Positions 6,019 through 9,060 of a stretch of DNA of 9,060 nucleotides are shown in pieces (positions within the stretch are counted from its first letter, which is position 1; each line of letters begins with the position of its first letter). The notes beneath the pieces are model-generated. The model saw nothing but the letters and a program-made list of their open reading frames with translations, was not told where the DNA came from and searched no databases. Location of the stretch: NCBI GenBank assembly GCA_017380955.1, contig JAFOCZ010000030.1, positions 1-9,060 of the forward strand, given 5' to 3'. The DNA comes from Alistipes sp. (GTDB lineage: Bacteria; Bacteroidota; Bacteroidia; Bacteroidales; Rikenellaceae). A program made the translations under genes and the position numbers.

Positions 6019-7505
6019 TATCGTTGCTTACCTAAAAATTTTCCTAAAACACTCGCTACAAGTGCTCTGATGTCTATCTTCTCACGCCATACAGCATAGC
6101 ATATCGCTGTGAGGAACAACACCACGTTTGTGGCCATATGGATGGCATATGGCAATGCTGTCAACTGCTCCGAGATGGTGTATACCACCGCTGCTACCAC
6201 GAAATACTCGCCAATACGCTTGAGGTCGTAGGGTATAGGGTAGTGCTTGCGGCAGAGGGCGTAACTCCACACCACCATAGCCGCCTCGGCAACCAGACGC
6301 ACCCACGCCGCACCACGATAACCCATCTTGGGTACGAGGATGAAACTCAGCGCTATGGTCACCATAAGACCCAGCACGGTGATGTATGCTGCATATTTCG
6401 TCTTCTCCTCACGCTTGTACCAGAACGACAGGTTAAACCATACGCCAGCCAGAACATTCGACGCCAGGACTATAGGCAGAATATCGATACCCTCGCGGAA
6501 GTTACGACCTACGATAAGCACAAAAACATCACGGAAGAGGACTATGCCGAGGAAGATGACCATAGATGCCATCACGAAGTATTTCATAGACGCGGCATTT
6601 GCCTCCTTGAACTCCTCCTTCTTGAAACCTGCGAGGAAGAATGGCTCGGCAGCAAGACGATACATCTGCGTGAAGAGGGTCATGATGACTGCAATCTTGA
6701 CAATAGCGCCGTAGATGCCCAGCTGTGCTAATGCCTCGGCCTCGCCACCAGGGGTGAGGAACTTGATCATCTGTCGGTCTATAAACTCTGTCGCTGTGCC
6801 GGCGATGCCTCCCAAAAGCAGTGGCAGAGAGTATATGAATATTTGGCGCATCAGAGACCAATCTATGCGTGGGCGTATGCGGTTTGTGGTTGGTAAAAGG
6901 AGTATCAGTGTTACGACACTTGCTATGAGGTTGGCTACAAGCACCCATCCCACACCAAACTCCGTGGCGTAGAGACCCGCGATGCCAAATACTATGGCGA
7001 GGGTTACGTTCAGAAGTACGCTTATGGCTTTGAGGAATACGAAGTGCAAGGCGCGACCCTGCTCCCTGAGGCGTGAGAATGGGATTATAGACCACACATC
7101 CACCATCACTATCGCCGCCACAATCATCACATACTCGGGATGTGCGACATATGCCATACCCATAGCCCTCGATATCGGAGCATTCAGCAGGCAGACAACG
7201 ACGAAGAATATCACAGCATTTAGCGATGTCATACCCCACGTCGAGGCAAAGACACGACGTTTGCCCTCTGCCACATCGCCACCCTGCTCTTCGGCGCGTG
7301 TTGTGAAGCGGAAGAAACTCGACTCCATACCCATCGACAACACCACAAGGGCAAAGGGTATAAGGGCGTATATGTCGGTGACAATGCCATACTCACCCTG
7401 CTCGAAGATACGGGTGTAGTAGGGTGTCAGCAGATAGTTCAGAAAGCGTACTACTATCGTGCTGATGCCATATATCGCGGTTTGTTTTGCTAATTTCTCT
7501 AACAT
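6018..7505 (-). CDS. Polysaccharide/oligosaccharide flippase (MOP superfamily, Wzx-like)
   Basis: A 495-residue integral membrane protein with about 12-14 hydrophobic helices spread along its length, for example residues 46-60, in SLNAVIFFVVVCLL, SVLLNVTLAIVFGIAGLY, LIASVVTLILLLP, SLPLLLGGIAGTATEFIDRQMI and MASMVIFLGIVLF. The N-terminus (LAKQTAIYGISTIVVRFLNYLLTPYYTRIF...EYGIV) is the classic opening of Wzx/RfbX-type exporters, which flip lipid-linked sugars across the inner membrane for surface polysaccharide or LPS. The substrate cannot be inferred because no glycosyltransferase gene is in the window. I chose the ATG at 7505. An in-frame ATG at 7595 would add 30 residues unlike the family and would run back through the promoter and terminator sequences at 7557-7602. 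AAAGAG lies just before the chosen ATG. It is the first gene after the promoter and overlaps holB by one base. Confidence 0.9.
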   Translation of the reverse strand: MLEKLAKQTAIYGISTIVVRFLNYLLTPYYTRIFEQGEYGIVTDIYALIPFALVVLSMGMESSFFRFTTRAEEQGGDVAEGKRRVFASTWGMTSLNAVIFFVVVCLLNAPISRAMGMAYVAHPEYVMIVAAIVMVDVWSIIPFSRLREQGRALHFVFLKAISVLLNVTLAIVFGIAGLYATEFGVGWVLVANLIASVVTLILLLPTTNRIRPRIDWSLMRQIFIYSLPLLLGGIAGTATEFIDRQMIKFLTPGGEAEALAQLGIYGAIVKIAVIMTLFTQMYRLAAEPFFLAGFKKEEFKEANAASMKYFVMASMVIFLGIVLFRDVFVLIVGRNFREGIDILPIVLASNVLAGVWFNLSFWYKREEKTKYAAYITVLGLMVTIALSFILVPKMGYRGAAWVRLVAEAAMVVWSYALCRKHYPIPYDLKRIGEYFVVAAVVYTISEQLTALPYAIHMATNVVLFLTAICYAVWREKIDIRALVASVLGKFLGKQR

Positions 7506-7516
7506 CTCTTTGTGTC

Positions 7517-7549
7517 GTATACGTGCGCACGTTGTGTATGCGTGCGCAT
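7517..7549. promoter_or_regulatory. Twin palindromic 14-mers in the flippase leader (candidate operator)
   Basis: GTATACGTGCGCAC (7517-7530) and GTATGCGTGCGCAT (7536-7549) are direct repeats with two differences, spaced 19 nt start to start, close to two helical turns. Each is also palindromic: ACGTGCGCACGT at 7521-7532 is a perfect 12-nt palindrome, and TATGCG-TG-CGCATA spans 7537-7550. They lie between the predicted transcription start and the start codon at 7505, covering most of the leader. They could bind a dimeric regulator or fold in the RNA. No matching regulator is in the window, so the role is inferred. Confidence 0.4.
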
Positions 7550-7556
7550 AATCGCA

Positions 7557-7587
7557 CAAAGATACAAAAAAAAGTGAAAAGTGCAAA
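7557..7587 (-). promoter_or_regulatory. Bacteroidota-type promoter for the flippase-holB-folK... operon
   Basis: On the minus strand TTTG (7587-7584) is followed after exactly 19 nt by TATCTTTG (7564-7557). This matches the known Bacteroidota sigma-ABfr consensus, a -33 TTTG/TTG and a -7 TAnnTTTG. Transcription would begin around 7550-7553, giving a leader of about 45 nt before the flippase ATG. The -33 box lies inside the terminator loop of the preceding gene, so the two signals overlap. Confidence 0.65.
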
Positions 7588-7602
7588 CCTTTCACTTTTC
7601 AC
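7566..7602 (-). terminator. Rho-independent terminator of the aminotransferase gene
   Basis: On the minus strand, starting 8 nt after the stop codon, GTGAAAAGTG (7602-7593) can pair perfectly with CACTTTTCAC (7583-7574) around a 9-nt loop. Eight T residues (7573-7566) follow directly. A 10-bp stem with a T8 run is a clear intrinsic terminator, although the stem has only four G-C pairs. Confidence 0.75.
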
Positions 7603-7612
7603 CTTTCACTTT
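7587..7612. repeat. Short tandem repeat (ACCTTTCACTTT twice) at the aminotransferase 3' end
   Basis: ACCTTTCACTTT occurs at 7587-7598 and again at 7601-7612, a 14-nt period. The second copy supplies two of the three bases of the aminotransferase stop codon (7611-7613), and the first forms one arm and part of the loop of the terminator. AAAGTGAAA at 7571-7579 can pair with either copy, so the transcript has alternative hairpins. Confidence 0.7.
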
Positions 7613-8807
7613 ACTCGAGTCTGTCGAGGGCCTCGCGGATAAGTGCCGAACACTCCTCAATCTCGGCCTCGGAGATGGTCAGCGGTGGCGAGATGCGGAA
7701 TGCCGTGTCGCAGTAGAGGAACCAGTCGCTCATAATGCCCACCTCCTTGAAAATCTCCATCAGGCGATAGAGGTATTCGGGCTTGCCAAGTTCCAAGGCG
7801 AGTAAAAGTCCCGAGCGGCGAATCTCAAGGATGCGATGATGACTCTCGAGGAGTCGCTCAAACAGAGCGCCCTTAGCCTCTACCTGCTCTACGATGTTGT
7901 TGTTGCATAGGTAATTAAGCGCTGCGAGACCTGCTGCACAGCATACGGGATGTCCGCCAAATGTGGTGATATGACCTAAGCAGGGGTTATGGGTGAAAGA
8001 GTCCAAAATATGCTTTTTTGACGCTACGCCACCAAGTGGCATTCCGCCACCAAAAGCCTTCGCCAAACACACCACATCGGGGGTGATGCCATACTTCGTT
8101 GAGGCGAACATAGCGCCTGTGCGACCCATACCTGTCTGTATCTCGTCGAAGATTAGCAGTGCGCCAACCTCTGTGCAGCGCTCGCGGAGTGTCTTCAGCC
8201 ACTCGGGGTTTGGCAGACGCACACCAGCCTCGCCCTGCACCACCTCGCAGAGTACACCTGCGGTGCGCGATGTTATCTTCTGCAAATCCTCGAATGAGTT
8301 GAAATTTATGGACTTAACATCCGGTAGCAGTGGTCTAAACTCCGCCTTCCACTCCTCGCCCTCGGGTGCGCCCATCATCGACATAGCGCCGTGCGTAGAG
8401 CCGTGATATGCTCTGCGCATAGATATCAACTCCGTGCGTCCGGTATATCGTTTTGCGAGTTTCAGTGCCACCTCCACGGCCTCGGCACCCGAGTTCACAA
8501 AGTATAGGCAGTCTATGTCGCCAGGTAGTAACTCGGTGATGCGACGCGCATACTCCACCTGTGGTCGCTCAACCATCTCGCCATATACCATAACGTGCAT
8601 ATACTGAGCGGCTTGCTCCTGTACTGCACGCACTACCTCGGGGTTTGCGTGACCCACGTTACTCACCGACACACCTGCCACAAGGTCGAAATATCTCTTA
8701 CCCTCGGGGGTGTAGAAGAACGAGCCCTCGGCGCGTGCCACCTCTATTAGCATTGGCGATGGGGATGTCTGCCCCACGTGCTGCAAAAATTGCTTGCGTA
8801 GTATCAT
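7611..8807 (-). CDS. Class-III PLP-dependent aminotransferase (acetylornithine/ornithine/GABA aminotransferase family)
   Basis: A 398-residue, full-length fold-type I class-III aminotransferase. The order of motifs is complete: YFDLVAGVSVSNVGHANPEVV (39-59), NSGAEAVEVALKLAK (105-119, PLP phosphate binding), YHGSTHGAMS (134-143), EVVQGEAGV (188-196), IFDEIQTGMGRTG (219-231, where Asp221 contacts the pyridine nitrogen), the catalytic Schiff-base lysine in LAKAFGGGMPLGG (Lys250), TTFGGHPVCCAAGLAAL (281-297), and FRISPPLTISEAEI (370-383) near the C-terminus. It moves an amino group from an omega-amino donor such as N-acetylornithine or ornithine to 2-oxoglutarate. The exact substrate cannot be read, and no arginine or polyamine gene lies nearby, so no symbol is given. 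The ATG at 8807 gives the usual short N-terminus. It looks like a separate unit, closed by the terminator at 7566-7602. No clear -33/-7 promoter was found in the 253 nt upstream. Confidence 0.92.
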   Translation of the reverse strand: MILRKQFLQHVGQTSPSPMLIEVARAEGSFFYTPEGKRYFDLVAGVSVSNVGHANPEVVRAVQEQAAQYMHVMVYGEMVERPQVEYARRITELLPGDIDCLYFVNSGAEAVEVALKLAKRYTGRTELISMRRAYHGSTHGAMSMMGAPEGEEWKAEFRPLLPDVKSINFNSFEDLQKITSRTAGVLCEVVQGEAGVRLPNPEWLKTLRERCTEVGALLIFDEIQTGMGRTGAMFASTKYGITPDVVCLAKAFGGGMPLGGVASKKHILDSFTHNPCLGHITTFGGHPVCCAAGLAALNYLCNNNIVEQVEAKGALFERLLESHHRILEIRRSGLLLALELGKPEYLYRLMEIFKEVGIMSDWFLYCDTAFRISPPLTISEAEIEECSALIREALDRLE

Positions 8808-8835
8808 ATTTATGTATTATTTTTTATATAACGTC

Positions 8836-8901
8836 ATTGCGAAGAATTGCATCAATATACCTACCTGATACGTTATACATTCTATGCAATTCTGTGGCAA
8901 T
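8836..8901. repeat. Inverted repeat 1 (10 bp plus 5 bp arms)
   Basis: AGAATTGCAT (8843-8852) pairs perfectly with ATGCAATTCT (8884-8893) around 31 nt. An outer pair, ATTGC (8836-8840) with GCAAT (8897-8901), extends the stem past a small internal loop of 2 and 3 nt. It lies 28 nt upstream of the aminotransferase ATG, so if transcribed it would be a leader hairpin. Confidence 0.7.
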
Positions 8902-8979
8902 CTACCGCTGGGATACGCCCTTAATGATACTGATTGACACTATCAATCACAGCCCTCAATGGATATCGCAGCGGTAGAT
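8900..8979. repeat. Inverted repeat 2 (11 bp arms) with a nested hairpin
   Basis: ATCTACCGCTG (8900-8910) and CAGCGGTAGAT (8969-8979) are perfect inverted copies 58 nt apart. Inside them TGATTGA (8931-8937) and TCAATCA (8943-8949) form a 7-bp stem with a 5-nt loop. The left arm abuts inverted repeat 1, so the two structures share bases 8900-8901. Confidence 0.7.
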
Positions 8980-9033
8980 ACCCACGTCGGCGCAGCGAAC
9001 ATATAACCGCTTGATACACACTACCGTGCGCCT

Positions 9034-9049
9034 CCTCGGTATGACGAGG
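9034..9049. repeat. Small hairpin at the outer end of the palindromic element
   Basis: CCTCG (9034-9038) and CGAGG (9045-9049) form a 5-bp stem with a 6-nt loop containing part of the ATGACG end sequence. It marks the right boundary of the candidate element, next to the TTTATATA copy at 9050. Confidence 0.5.
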
Positions 9050-9060
9050 TTTATATATCA

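Larger units (their letters stand above)
8823..9057. mobile_element. Candidate MITE/REP-like palindromic element
   Basis: The 253 nt before the aminotransferase hold no gene. TTTATATA occurs at 8823-8830 and 9050-9057 as a possible 8-nt target duplication. Just inside, the two ends are inverted copies: CGTCATTGCGAAGA (8832-8845) against the complement of the right end, CGTCATACCGAGGA, 11 of 14 identical. The interior is packed with further inverted repeats, given as separate entries. There is no open reading frame for a transposase. From memory, CGTCATTGCGA...GCAATC ends resemble a common class of dispersed intergenic repeats in bacteria. AT-rich flanks can match by chance, so the target duplication is uncertain. 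Confidence 0.45.

Noticed and set aside
6529..7239. Minus-strand 236-codon frame inside the flippase
   Set aside because: Out-of-frame shadow of the flippase gene; Cys/Arg/His-rich with no family features.
7506..7595. In-frame N-terminal extension of the flippase from an ATG at 7595
   Set aside because: The extra 30 residues are unlike the family's N-terminus, and the DNA holds the terminator, promoter boxes and leader repeats. The ATG at 7505 fits the family.
7611..8807. Naming the aminotransferase argD
   Set aside because: Class-III motifs do not separate acetylornithine, ornithine and GABA enzymes, and no arginine genes are nearby.
8808..9060. Promoter for the aminotransferase
   Set aside because: No TAnnTTTG with a properly spaced TTTG was seen on the minus strand; the promoter may lie beyond the edge or be non-consensus.

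Overview
The window looks like a chromosomal stretch from a member of the Bacteroidota, most likely the order Bacteroidales. The signs are a promoter of the Bacteroidota type (TTTG, 19 nt, TAnnTTTG), little use of Shine-Dalgarno sites, a four-cysteine DNA polymerase III delta-prime, a PorT-type outer-membrane barrel protein, and a lipoprotein of the 'PTGGPKD..PP' Ig-like family. The genus cannot be fixed from this sequence; Alistipes/Rikenellaceae is a guess. All eight genes lie on the minus strand, so the window reads right to left.

Right edge (8808-9060): no gene. Almost the whole interval is imperfect nested inverted repeats. The outer ends (CGTCAT..CGA.GA) are inverted copies flanked by an 8-nt direct repeat TTTATATA, so this is a candidate non-coding dispersed element (MITE/REP-like). 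Next is a class-III PLP aminotransferase (7611-8807), closed by a Rho-independent terminator. A Bacteroidota promoter overlaps that terminator, and its leader carries two near-identical partly palindromic 14-mers.

From this promoter a long, tightly packed gene string runs to the left edge: a MOP-superfamily polysaccharide flippase (6018-7505), holB-like delta-prime (4873-6018), folK (4376-4873), a small surface-type lipoprotein (3816-4364), a 711-residue Ig-like lipoprotein (1663-3798), a PorT-family outer-membrane beta-barrel (762-1649), rbfA (391-729), and the N-terminal 121 codons of a LolC/LolE/FtsX-type ABC permease (1-363). Gaps are -1 to +32 nt. Two junctions are TAATG stop/start overlaps. 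No terminator was seen inside the string, so it is probably one operon mixing housekeeping functions (DNA replication, folate synthesis, ribosome maturation) with envelope functions.

The clearest hint of undescribed biology is the three-gene envelope block (3816-4364, 1663-3798, 762-1649) lying just before a lipoprotein-release permease. Two of these proteins have low-complexity, Asn/Gly-rich C-terminal tails ending in Arg-Arg. No defence system, CRISPR array, rRNA or tRNA was seen.
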